A stretch of 64,000 bases of DNA from NCBI GenBank assembly GCA_947034895.1, contig OX344764.1, forward strand, positions 3,100,001 to 3,164,000, read 5' to 3'. Shown in pieces: positions 12,601 through 22,808 of this stretch. The notes below the pieces were generated by a model. The model saw only the letters and a program-made list of their open reading frames with translations. It was not told where the DNA came from and did not search any database. A program made the translations under genes and the position numbers. Each line of letters opens with the position of its first letter. The stretch's first letter is position 1. The DNA comes from Rhytidiadelphus loreus. Its lineage: Eukaryota > Streptophyta > Bryopsida > Hypnales > Hylocomiaceae.

Positions 12601-13489
12601 ACATGGAAATACCACCACAGTCTCAGGTACATTTTCCATCAGAAATTGCTTATTTTTGGACTTGGAAGTGATTGAAGTTAGGGAACCCATTTACAGGGGT
12701 CCCTTAGTTTCCTTGGGTTGAATAGTCTTCCATTTACAATGCTATGTCATCTAAACATGTGACTTGTAAGAACTGAGATACTTCTAGGTTCTATCAAAGA
12801 TGCTTCCATGTGATACATTGTAGATGCAATACTCATGGTTTAATGGTAATTTGAGCTTGTCATTTGAACCCTACTGCTTCATACTTCAACAATTTATAAC
12901 GTATTTGTACTATATCCAAATAATACATTTTTAGTGTGTTGGAACGGTCTCAAAAATGTCCACACAAGAACACCATATAAATAATGGAAACCACTCAAAA
13001 GGGCCCCTACCATAGTGTACTTTCCACACCTGATTCTTCAAATTTTGTGGGTCACTAAGCGACTGGAGATTGCATGTGCAGGATGGAGACCTGGAAGCTG
13101 GTAAGTTACGCCAGAGCTGTGCTGTATGTGTCATTCTTGCTTTTGTAATACTCGTAATTTACAGAGATTTGTCTCGTAATCTAGACCCAAAAGCATCAGG
13201 TTTTGTTTTTGGTTGATAATTGTGTGCAAACATCTGTCGCCTCCTTTTCGTAATTAAAGAAATTGAGAAGTTTTTACCTGTTGTTACTTCTTCTTCACCT
13301 GCATTTTCTGACCAGCTTGGGCTTGCATTATCAACAGATGAGATGCCTGATGGTTTTCTCAAAGAGCTTCTCAAGAAATTTCCCTTCGGCCAAGTCTATG
13401 ATGGAGAAGCGGAAGGGCTTGGTGGAGCTGATGAGGATGATGCTGAGTATGCCATTTACGAGCAAGCTGATGACGAGGATGACGATTAG
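6637..13489 (+). CDS. GTF3C5: Transcription factor TFIIIC subunit 5 (GTF3C5/tau95/Sfc1 family)
   Basis: This is a subunit of the nuclear TFIIIC complex, which binds tRNA-gene A boxes and recruits TFIIIB and Pol III. Exons by phase: 6637-6771, 7035-7299, 8167-8253, 8599-8683, 8841-8913, 9261-9303, 9928-10099, 10213-10311, 10806-10886, 11082-11217, 11322-11559, 12206-12417, 12564-12626, 13082-13100, 13338-13489; total 1860 nt, 619 aa. The N-terminus (MGIIEGGSASGLLPNDRVFA, then VNFPGYPISLDRA) and RVEHSYNFDGMADYQYV form the dimerisation half that contacts the small partner subunit. The second half has PPLFSIKDMPEE, LRPSDFVCKR, WEDQL, LFEERPIWAKPTL, GYGPFRTLWIRNGYDPRRDP and YQMMDFRIP, the conserved DNA-binding region of tau95. 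The C-terminal about 110 residues are extremely acidic (EPEPEPEPE, then Glu/Asp runs, ending DDEDDD), like the acidic tail of yeast tau95. The start matches the family N-terminus. Intron 6 is of U12 type. The last acceptor (13337) was chosen by phase and could shift. Confidence 0.93.
6922..7655. repeat. Inverted repeat pair flanking exon 2 of TFIIIC5
   Basis: About 58 bp at 6922-6979 (ATATGATCAAT, then GGCCA and GAATCCTTGGTCCT) matches the reverse complement of 7598-7655 with a few mismatches. One arm lies in intron 1 and the other in intron 2, so transcripts could pair around exon 2. This is seen directly; any effect on splicing is inference. A short (ATTC)n microsatellite lies at about 6988-7009. 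Confidence 0.5.
9380..9480. mobile_element. CACTA-type MITE copy in TFIIIC5 intron 6 (first)
   Basis: The copy begins CACTAGTAGAAAAACTTCCC and carries AACCTAGCTGCATT, then an inverted counterpart GCGACTAGGTTTTCTAATACA. CACTA...GAAAAA ends are typical of CACTA-superfamily derived MITEs in plants. It is related to 9721-9808 and 38429-38573. The right end is not sharply defined. Confidence 0.5.
9721..9808. mobile_element. CACTA-type MITE copy in TFIIIC5 intron 6 (second)
   Basis: The copy begins CACTAGTGAAAAACGCCCTC and shares AAAACCTAGCTGC, CTGCCAATTGTAA and GGCTAGGTTT with the copy at 9380. Both lie in the same U12 intron about 340 bp apart in the same orientation. The right end is approximate. 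Confidence 0.5.
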
Positions 13490-13904
13490 GATTTGAGTAG
13501 ATGTCACAAACCATGGCCACCAAGCTTAAGTATGACTGCTGCAGAAATTTGAGGCTGTTTCATTTGAGGTGTTCACTTGACTGCATCTAGGTTACCATTT
13601 TCTTGCCCTTGTTAGCTAACTCATTTGAAAGGTGTGTGCATTATGAATGGTTTCTGGTGCTTGCATCATTATTGATTTTTATATTTTTATTGATTTTTAT
13701 ATTTTTGAATTATCATTAATGTTCATTTCTCAAAGGTGAAGGAGGAAAATACAAGATGTAATAGGAAGTCAATTAATTTTCATCTAAATTTCTTATTGTC
13801 AGTGTAAATTTAGTGATTAATTTTGATTGACGATTTGAGTTCCTTGGGATTCAAGAACTCAAGAAAGGTTGAAATATGTCAATAAAATTTCAAATACCCA
13901 CTCT
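13490..13904 (+). other. 3' flank of TFIIIC5
   Basis: This is presumably the 3' untranslated region and terminator region; the sequence becomes AT-rich after about 13680. A short direct repeat TTGATTTTTATATTTTT occurs at about 13673-13706. No other feature is seen. Confidence 0.4.
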
Positions 13905-14582
13905 TACAATTATGGCTCTCAAAATGTTTTGTACTCATACAAAATTGTCATAACATATTGAGAAATTAGATTTTGACCAAATTTTGGACATGCTGAGGTA
14001 AGTTGTATAAAATGATTTTTTAAAATTTTAAAATAAAATTTAGACATTTTAAAATTTAACTCAAATTTATTAGTGAAAAAAGGTTGTAACACAAAGTACA
14101 ACATCTTCAAAGATTTGTTGGTAAGTGAAATGAGGATCATTTTTGGAAATTTGCTGTGAGAAAATTCATGAATTTTAAAATTCTTTTGTGAAATATTATT
14201 GAAATATTCATGATTTGTTTGGATATTTCATGATTTGTTTGGAGAATTATTAAAAATATACCTATTTGGGGTCATATTTTAATCAATAATAATCCATTCA
14301 ATAAAGCTTTGGAATTCATAAAAAATTTACCATGAAATTTCAAAAAGAATTCTTATTCCACTTACTAAAGAATCTTGAATATTTTGTATTTGAGTTTAAA
14401 GTTTTTTCCACCAATAAATTTGAATTAATTTTGAAAAATGTCTAAATTTTGTTTGAAAAATAATTTTATACAAGTATGTTATTTGTACCTCGACATGTCC
14501 AAAAATTGTTGAAAAAAAATCTAATTTCTCGATTAGTTATGGCAATTTTTGAAATGTATGAATACTTATCAAAGCCATTGTA
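13905..14582. mobile_element. Foldback (long-inverted-repeat, MITE-like) element, copy 2
   Basis: This is the same family as 4738-5510. The left arm starts TACAATTATGGCTCTC; the right arm on the reverse strand starts TACAATGGCTTTGATAAGTA. Arms of about 290-300 bp share, inverted, TCTAATTTCTC, ATGTCCAAAA.TT, AAATTTATTGGTGGAAAA and TTAGTAAGTG. There is no coding capacity. The two copies are about 9 kb apart and about as diverged from each other as the arms within each. Confidence 0.7.
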
Positions 14583-15565
14583 GGACATGAAAGTGAAAAT
14601 ATAGTGAATGATATTTGAGATCAATGATTGTCAAGATAATATTTCTATTATCGGCACAAAAATCCTAAGCCTTTTCAAGACCTTTTTTCAATGGTAAGGC
14701 TTTTTTTTGGCATTATAGTGCTAGATTGCATTAGAAAAAAATAATTTGGCTAGAAAATGGCAAAAAGTCATGAAGTTTTCTCCACAAAACTTCAAATTAA
14801 AAAAAGTCTTGGATGACTGAATCGCCAGATTGTGGATAGAACAAAATTATACACATGTGATATGTGCTAATGTGATATTTTCTATCCAATATGTAAGTGA
14901 ATGTTGAAATTTGAAGCACCACTATAACATTTTATATCACTATTTTGGCACTTCACAAATTAAAAAAACAAACAAATTGTTCAATGGTGAATGGAATGCT
15001 TCAAAGTGGGGTTTTGTTGATATAACTTCTCATTCACCAAGAAGGATTATTGAGTTTTACAAAGATATATATTTTGCAACCAATTTGGTGAAATTGGAAT
15101 AAATAAAATATTTCAATAAAGTTGAAAGCAAAGATATGCAAAAACAAAAAAAACAAAAATTGATACTAAAGGGTTAAAATTGTAATTGACACTTAGTAGG
15201 ATTTATAGGTGATTGCAAGAAAGATTGAATGATTTTGGTAGGATTTTGCCAAACTAGTTTTTGTCCAAGCTATAACTTTTATATTTTAAATCCAATTCCA
15301 AAAATAAAAGAATCTGTTTCTAGATGTTTTGATTGCAATTGTATCCCTTATTTTTCAAAAAAATTTAAAAGTCATTTCATATTTAAAATTCGATTTCTCT
15401 AATTTGTCACACTTTTGGATTTTTTTGTTTTTAGTATTGGAGAGTATCCAAATTTAGTGATGTAGAGCTAAAATTTTGGTGGTCTATTTTCAAACTAGTG
15501 GGGCATGTTCCATATGAAGGGCATCAAAAAATACGTTATTTTATGTCCTCTACATTCATGCAAAT
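14583..15565. other. AT-rich spacer with a dispersed repeat
   Basis: The left part (14690-14960) is a dispersed repeat listed separately. The remainder (14961-15565) is AT-rich, with one short ORF of no recognisable composition and no other structure that I can support. Confidence 0.5.
14690..14960 (+). repeat. Dispersed repeat, related in inverted orientation to 23775-24045
   Basis: About 270 bp align in opposite orientation with 23775-24045. Shared landmarks include AGAAAAAAATAATTT, ACTTCAAAT, AGATTGTGGAT, GTGATATTTTCTATC, ATGTTGAAATTTG, ACCACTATAACATT and TTTTGGCACTTCA. Identity is about 75 percent by eye. No terminal repeats or ORF are recognised. Confidence 0.6.
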
Positions 15566-16516
15566 CACTAGAAGAAAAACACGTCCGGCACAACCAACTA
15601 CTATGCAACTAGTGCCCTATGCAACTGTCATGCAACTAGTTTCCTCTCTATTTGCACCAAATCTAATGTAGTTGTTTTGTGTCATTGTTTTACAACATTC
15701 ATTCATTGTTTTAGTTGCAAAGTAGTCATTCTGTAGTTGCAAAAAAAGACTAGGAAACAACTAGTGTCCTATGCAACTATTATGCAACTGTAAAATGACC
15801 ATAGTTGTTTCCTAGTTTTACGCTAGTTGTTTCTTAGTTGCACTCTAGTTGTTTCCTAGTTGCTTTCAAAGTTCATTCCCATTCGTGTTATATCAATTGA
15901 CCCATATCAATTGTAAAGAGTACCATTAGATTGAACATATAAGAATTATAAGTTGTTATAGTCTTATGTAATGAATTCTTTTGATAGAATTCTAAGATTT
16001 CTATAATTTGTGGGTTTCTACAATTTGTAGATTTTGTATATAAGAATTAAAAAATAATTAAAATTCAAGAAATTTTATAATCTAGGAAATTGAATTTTGA
16101 AATCTAGGAAGAAGGTAGATCTGAAATTTTGAAATCTAAGAAGAGGGTAGATTTGAAATTTTGAAATCTAGAAAAAGGTAGATTTGAAATTCAAAAATCT
16201 AAGAAAAAGGTAGTTCTAAAATTCAAAAATCTAGAAAGGAGGTAGATCTGAAAATTTGAAATCTACAAATCATTGAGATTTATATTTTAAAATTTACAAA
16301 TTTACAAGTTGCAAGCAAGTTGCAAACAAGTTGCACACAAGGATGAAGTTCTTTGTATGGTGTCGGATGACAAAAAACCTTGCAACTAGATTGCAACTAA
16401 TGCAACTTGTCCACTACAACTACGGACTCTACATTGTCACCTAGTTGCAAACGTCCTATGCAACTATAAAATGAGTTGCATACTGTAGTTGCAAAACCCC
16501 TCATTTTCTTCTAGTG
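15566..16516. mobile_element. Non-autonomous CACTA (CMC/En-Spm) transposon, 951 bp
   Basis: It starts CACTAGAAGAAAA and ends TTTTCTTCTAGTG, a perfect 13-bp terminal inverted repeat with the diagnostic CACTA end, flanked on both sides by AAT (15563-15565 and 16517-16519), a 3-bp target-site duplication. Subterminal regions are crowded with TGCAACTAG and its variants in both orientations, as expected for transposase-binding motifs. The centre has a series of near-repeats built on TAGATTTGAAATT / AAATCTA. It encodes no transposase, so it depends on an autonomous element elsewhere. Confidence 0.85.
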
Positions 16517-17064
16517 AATAGGCCCCAAAGGAGCTCTATGGCGAGCACACTTTTGAACATTGAAGATGGTTTTAAGTTCATTTTTTTGGTGAAATCTCAT
16601 CACCATCAAGTCCTCACAAATAGACAGTTTTTCATTTTTTAAATTTCTCTACTATTGATTTATTAAAAATCAGAATGTTGAAATACTCCTATTCTACCTA
16701 CAATTCTAAATGTCCCCCCAAAGCATTCAAATTCACTTAAATCATTTTTTAACCTTGTAAAAAACAAGACAGCTGTGCTTCATAAGCTTACTATTCTATA
16801 GAAAAATTCCAAAATGGTAGTGCTACTTTGGATTCTTTTTTCTAGACCAATTGATGACATCCTTAAAATTCTTTAGATCATTTGGAATTGTACAACATAT
16901 AGGAAAAAAATAGTAAGTAGAAAAAAATAGAGAATGATTCAAAATACTAAATTGTTAAGAATTTAGTTATGGAATTGAAAAATGTCAATCCAAATGGTTT
17001 TAATGTTGTAATAAACAATCTACATCCTATGATTTTATTTTTTTCAATAAAATATTAAAAATTG
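16517..17064. other. AT-rich spacer
   Basis: No gene or clear repeat is seen here other than short A/T tracts. Confidence 0.4.
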
Positions 17065-17172
17065 AGTAAGATAAAACACTTCAAACTTTATTTTAGAGTA
17101 GAGATTCCATAACTATATTTTAAAGTATGGAATCTCTACTCTAAAATAAAGTTTGAAGTGTTTTATCTTACT
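17065..17172. repeat. Perfect 47-bp inverted repeat (hairpin)
   Basis: The arm 17065-17111 is the exact reverse complement of 17126-17172, separated by a 14-nt loop. Neither arm is low-complexity. Perfect identity over 47 bp in an otherwise diverged spacer indicates a recent inverted duplication or active maintenance. Confidence 0.9.
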
Positions 17173-17886
17173 AATACTCCTCATAACTTTTGACTCATTA
17201 ATCAAAATGGAATGATTCAAAGCTTTCCACGTATATATAACTCTAGAAAACCAATTTCAAATTTTTGTTTATGAAAAAAGCGATTTTTTCTGATCTGCCC
17301 AAATTGCCCCGACTATAACATATTAGACCATAACTTTTGACTCATATTTCCAAATGTCATGAAATTTAGTGTATTTAAAAGATATTCCTCGTCCCCACCT
17401 TCTATTAAAATTTCACCCTAAAATATGCAAATCTCCAATCATAGGTACTTGCCCAAAATTTCTATATTGCCAAAAAACACATGCAAGTCCTGTATGGGTT
17501 AAACACGGTCATGTCGTTTAATAATTGTGTTTAATTGGTTGCTCATCTAAGAAAATCAGTGATGTTTGTCATAATGAGCTCCATTGATGATTTGTGTAGT
17601 AAATTTTATGCACATAAACAATATGCAAATAAAAAACTAGAATTAGTTATGCAAGTAGAGAATTTGCATTACAAGAGGTTTACCTTTTTAAAAAGATGTC
17701 AAGACAACCTTTAAATATTTTAACTTCTTACTTTTAATATACTTAAAAATTCCTCTTTTAATATATTCATTACTTTTAATAAATTTATTTAATCGTCCTC
17801 TTCTTCCGCTGAAATTTTCTCCAGTGCCTGTGCAAACTCAGTGTTTTGCATTTCCGCATCGTCATCACCAACTGCATCCCGTGGGA
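17173..17886. other. AT-rich spacer and presumed promoter of Sec20
   Basis: The phrases AACTTTTGACTCAT and AAAGCTTTCCA near 17190-17230 recur in looser form near 42545 and 17335, suggesting decayed dispersed repeats. The Sec20 promoter and leader should lie in the last few hundred bases; no clear TATA assignment is made. Confidence 0.4.
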
Positions 17887-18000
17887 ATGGAGGACGACGA
17901 CACAAAGTTCGATTTCGGTGAAGATGTGCATCCGCATCACCAACGGCATCTTGATAGAATGGCGGACGTCGTCGATTCAAAGTTCGATTTCGGTGAAGAG
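17857..18000 (+). repeat. In-frame 72-bp tandem duplication at the Sec20 start
   Basis: Units 17857-17928 and 17929-18000 are tandem copies (AAGTTCGATTTCGGTGAAGA is shared). Each unit contains an ATG, giving alternative starts MEDDDTKFDFGED at 17887 and MADVVDSKFDFGEEE at 17959, 24 codons apart in the same frame. Confidence 0.75.
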
Positions 18001-20562
18001 GAAGACGACGACGGAGCTGCTCTCGTAGCAGCAAAGGGGAAGGAGCTGGAGCAATCATGGAGCTCGACAACTCAAGAAGTCCAGAAGCAGATGCAGCTGC
18101 TGGCCTCGTACGGGACGGCGGCGGCAGGCGGGATGGCGGATGCGGCGATGGTGCCGCGGACGAATGCGTTGCTGCAGGATCACATGGCCAAGCTGCGAAC
18201 CCTAATCGTGCGCTACGGATTCCTGGCGCAGCAGTATCCTACGTAAGTGGCGTTAGGGTTTTGGCTGTATTAAAATTTGTGAATTATGAATGCATGCCAA
18301 TTTTATGGCTTTGTGAATTTGTGAAATTGTGACCGATTACAAATTTCTGGAGTTTTGGTGATGTGATGATGATGTGCAGTGAGGAGGGAGTGCAGGCAGG
18401 GATGAGGACCGTGCAGGAATGGAACGATCAAATTCACGCGTGAGTCCATCACATCCCTTCCACCTTGTGTTGTGACTTTCGTTTTTGGTCGATTTAGTAT
18501 TCTTTTAGGTTCGTCGCGGTTGGAATGAAATTTGTGGACATGAGAATTTGATTCGTTGTAATTGAGGTCAGTATATGAGGTGTTCTTTTTTTCTTGTCGC
18601 CTTGCGACCTGGACTACGAACATGGATCAAATGTCCAATATCTTAGGTTATTAGGTTGTTTGGGGTTCTTCTGCCGCAATTAGGTGCTTTTCTCGTGGTT
18701 TTAGTGAGGGGCATGGTTCTTTGTCAAAAGATTATGTACGATTTGATGTAAGTCTCAAACTCTGGCTTGTATATGTAGATTGCAAATGAGCTCCAGAAAT
18801 GCCAATATTCAAGCTAAGAAAAACATCGATCAAGCTGTTTTGAGTGAGGTAAGACCACGTATTATCTTAAACTTGGAGTGGTTTTGGGCGTGGCTGCGCG
18901 AGTGCTTTCGATTGGGTTTGTGCTTGGAGTGTCTATTTAAACCCAAAACCATGAGTGTCATACTTCCACTGGTGCACTCTGTGCTCCACTGTGATTTTAT
19001 GACAACCGTAAAACAGGGGAATAAACCTCGCCTCTAAATTGCTAGCGCAATGGTGCCACACGATTTTGTTGAAACATGTCATTAAGCAAATTGTGGTAAG
19101 ATACTGAAGCGGATGAAATTGTAGTCGCTACTCAACTTTAAGCGACTGGACTTGCTTTGTTTTTTTAGAGGGAGCAGCTTCTCTCCGGCGGACAAGATGT
19201 TGACCTTCGCCGTCGGCAATTGCAGTATGATCAATTCTTCCTCTTTTTTGTGCCTCTCAAATTCATCTTATGCAATGCAAATTTTTTATTGGATAATTTG
19301 TGCTTTTCTTTCTGTTTAAGACCTCAAATAAGAAATTGATTGGACCCTATATTGTGATTGGATTCCTATCATGTATTTCTGGCTAATGTATGTGTGCATG
19401 TTGAAGGACACAGGCTGGAATGGCTTCTTCTGCCGAGGGTATCACTGATGGATTGCGTCGCACCCGTCAAATGATGATTCAGGTTAGCAGGATGATCAAC
19501 AGGTCTTCTGTTTTCCAATTGTGGAAAACCTACTTTTTGATACATAGTAATAGAGGTCGTGAGTGCCCTTGACAAGTTAAATTTGCACGGATTGCACTTT
19601 TTTTAATAGACACTGTAACATGCGCCTCATTTACAGTGGTGATCATGCGTGTGTGCTATGTCATGGTTGGTGTGTTATCATTTCTGCTAATGTGGAGTTT
19701 GACCTAATCTTGGATCTTTGCAGGAGCTGGAGCGAAACGAAGCTACTTTGAGTGTATTAGGTAGGTTCGCATGATCTCATAGAAAGTTCACTACCACCTC
19801 TTTATTGATGAACTCAAAAAACTACGATCAATAATTTGCAAGGATTCACATTTCATCTAGTCAATAACCAAAAAGTTAACAATGCTACCTGATGTTTCTA
19901 GATTCCAATAGATACTGAGTGTTTCTTTGTTGGCCATGGTCAGATCAATCCAATGCGACACTCAGAAAGGCGGATGCAGAATACAAAGGTCAACGTTCCA
20001 TTTTAAGTGTGACTCGTTCCAAGATAACCTTATTGACGAGGCAGGATTTGATTGACAGGTACAAATGAATGGCCTCTTGTTGGTTTTGAAGTTTGTCTTA
20101 GTTCATACGATTGTAGGGAGAAGTGATTACCTGTCCAGTTCTAAGAGTACAGCAATTACTTCTAGTTATCTCATTAATTCCAAGGTGAAAGCATTTCTAA
20201 TCTTGTGCATGGGTGACGAATTTGAAATTAGGGCGTTGGTGATCTTCTTCGTCTTCATTTTTCTCTCCGTGTGTTTCTACATCACATTGAGGCGGCTGCC
20301 AGTTGTAAAGCATTACGTACGAGGATCTCCAGGATTGCCTGTACATCAGCCGCCACCAAAGATACCTCCACCACCTTCCTATTCACAATCTCCTTCACGA
20401 GATTCCTTCTCTAGAGGGGGCGGGCATCAGCCTGATTTTTATGAGTCTGTTCCCAAGTCTCATGACCACCAAGGTGTTCAGTCCCAGCTTCCAGGTACTC
20501 CTGAATTTGTGTTACACAGTGATGCTCGAGCATATGACCCTCGGTACCACGAAGAATTGTGA
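17887..20562 (+). CDS. SEC20: Sec20-type Qb-SNARE (BNIP1/Sec20 family)
   Basis: This is a membrane-anchored SNARE of the Golgi-to-ER retrograde fusion machinery. Exons: 17887-18242, 18380-18439, 18779-18848, 19169-19224, 19407-19482, 19724-19760, 19944-20058, 20232-20562; total 1101 nt, 366 aa, or 342 aa from the second ATG at 17959. Residues about 35-165 are the N-terminal helical region. The Sec20 motif follows: DGLRRTRQMMIQELERNEAT, then LSVLDQSNATLRKADAEYKG and SRSKITLLTRQDLIDR. A single hydrophobic anchor (ALVIFFVFIFLSVCFYITL, about 258-277) comes next. Unusually, a Pro-rich tail of about 85 residues (HQPPPKIPPPPSYSQ) then ends in HEEL. Yeast Sec20p is known to end in HDEL, so HEEL looks like an ER-retrieval signal. 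The first exon carries a 72-bp duplication with two candidate starts; the second may be ancestral. Confidence 0.9.
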
Positions 20563-22686
20563 CTTGGCTCTAGCATTTTGAAATACTTTGTTTTCCAAGG
20601 GTACATGTACTGTTATTACGGTGTATAGAGGGGTGTCAGACCTCACCATTCCTGCTCTGTGATTTTGCAAAACACTCAACATAGTGAAATATCATTATGA
20701 GAGAATTAGTGCATCATTGTCATTGTTAACACAACATCTCATTTTGTAATATATCAAATGTCAAGCATTGAGTAAAATTTTCCATTTGTACTGGATGCTA
20801 ATTCAGTTGGTACATGAGTTGCATCCCACCCAGGTATTCATTTCATGTTCCTCTTCAATGATGTATATATTATTTTTTAGAATTTTTGCTCTTTGAACTC
20901 TTTGAATCCGTAGAACATTTGTAGTACCCATTATAATATTTGAGGTGAATCTTTGTTTTGGAAGGAAAATTTGGATTTGCAATATGGATTGATTCTTGTG
21001 AGAGGTTGTGTATGTATTTGGTAGTTTTAAGAGTGCTGTTGAATTTAGTTGGATATATGTGTCCCTAGTTGTAACATTCAAAGCATTAGAAGGCTAAATA
21101 ATTTGATGTTTAATCTTCCAACTATCTTTGCAAATGCTTCCTTGTATGAAATAATTGTATTGGTAGTATATGTGAATGGAATCCTTTCACACTTTGACAC
21201 CTTTGGCAATGGTCCTTTATTGCAAACAATTGTATTATGTCCGATATTATTAATATCATATTGTTGTGTATGTATACACTATCCATTTTTGTATGTATAT
21301 GTTGATTAATTTTGATAGGCTATGAAACTTGGTTCTAAATGGTTGATAATTATTGATAGGAATTGATTAGTATGCAATATTATATTCCTTGCTTGGTACT
21401 ATGATCTTTATGAGTGGGAAGACTTGGAGTGGAGTTGCAAAGGAAAATGGTTTTTTTATTTGTGTGTTGTTGATTTATTAAATTTTATTGTTGTCATAGT
21501 TGGAGTTTAGAGGTGGAAAATGTCTCTACAATAGATTTGTTTTTGTGTGATAAATCAATAAGGAGATTAGAATGGTGAGTTCCAATATAAATTTTTAAAT
21601 ATGGTTGTTTCAATTGTATTTGAAAAAACAAATCCTAAATTTGTTTGTGAAGTATACTTTTGAACAAACATATTAATTACTCCATTTTGATCAAAGATCA
21701 CTCTTCTCTCATCTAGAGTATGAACTTTTGGAGTGCTTAGGATTTAAGACTTAAGATATGGTAGAGATACTTTGAAGTTTAAAGATTTATGACATGAAAA
21801 TTGTTATAACAATAAATGTGAAATTTTTTGAGTGATGTGAGAAATTAGAAATGGTTGCCTTCGACAAAAGAAATTCATGACATGTATATGCAAAAAAGAA
21901 ACTTGACTTGAAAATAGTCAAGAGTTTAATTGGCAAGGGTTGCAATGAAATTTCATTCAAGTATTTATTTATATTGTGTTCAAATTCAAAATAATGAAGT
22001 CAATTAAAAAAATCACATTAAATCTAAGAGAATCTTCCAACCTATTTATATCAATGATTAATGTAGAGAACTCTTCTTTTATTGGCTTTACACTACCTTT
22101 CTCAAACTCCTTGATTGAATATTAATTGGATGGAGTACACTTTTCAAAACATTAATCATCCATACAATAGATAACACAACATTTTGTAGTTCACCTCTGA
22201 GGGACCAATTCCAATGCCATATGGTCAAACTTCATTTTGAGCACAATGTAGCATTTTAATTCATATTTGAGTTTCAAAGTAATATTTTTGTTATACGAGT
22301 GCCATCTATCAATTGAAAAAATCTTTACTAGTTTGTAGTAAATTATAATTTAAAAACCAAGAAGTGAAATAAATTGGTAAACATGACAAAAATAATCCAA
22401 TTAGTTTGGAAAAATATCAAGAGTTAAAAGTAGCCATGAGGAATATTGTCAAACTATAAAAACTTTTCAAGTAATTGTTTTATTTTTCACACCCAAGACA
22501 TCCTTGGTGATGATCTTTAAATCAAATCATCACCATCAACTTAAATTTAGCCTTTGTATAATTGATTGATAAAATTTGGAGTATTTGCATGTGAGAATAA
22601 ACACTTTTTCTATTCACTTTTTTTTTTTTTAGTGTTTTTGGTAGAGAAATCAAACTACTTTGATTTTCAAAATTGTAATACATACA
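20563..22686. other. 3' flank of Sec20 and AT-rich spacer
   Basis: The Sec20 3' untranslated region probably lies in the first few hundred bases. The rest is AT-rich with short chance ORFs; no gene, tRNA or transposon end is seen. Confidence 0.4.
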
Positions 22687-22808
22687 CACTACAACAAAAT
22701 GAGGGCATATATTCACCTAAAAAAGTGACTGCAAAACAACTATTTGCAGTCGTTTGTGTTTGTGAAGTCATAGTGGACAAGTTGTATATGCCCTCATTTT
22801 CTTGTAAA
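22687..22808. mobile_element. CACTA-type MITE, about 122 bp
   Basis: It starts CACTACAACAAAATGAGGGC; the right end, ATGCCCTCATTTTCTTGTA, is the inverse of this with one mismatch before the last bases decay (AAAG in place of GTG). The internal GACTGCAAA...TTTGCAGTC gives a second inverted pair. CACTACAA(C/G)AAAA ends are a hallmark of plant CACTA-derived MITEs. No clean target duplication is seen. Confidence 0.65.
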
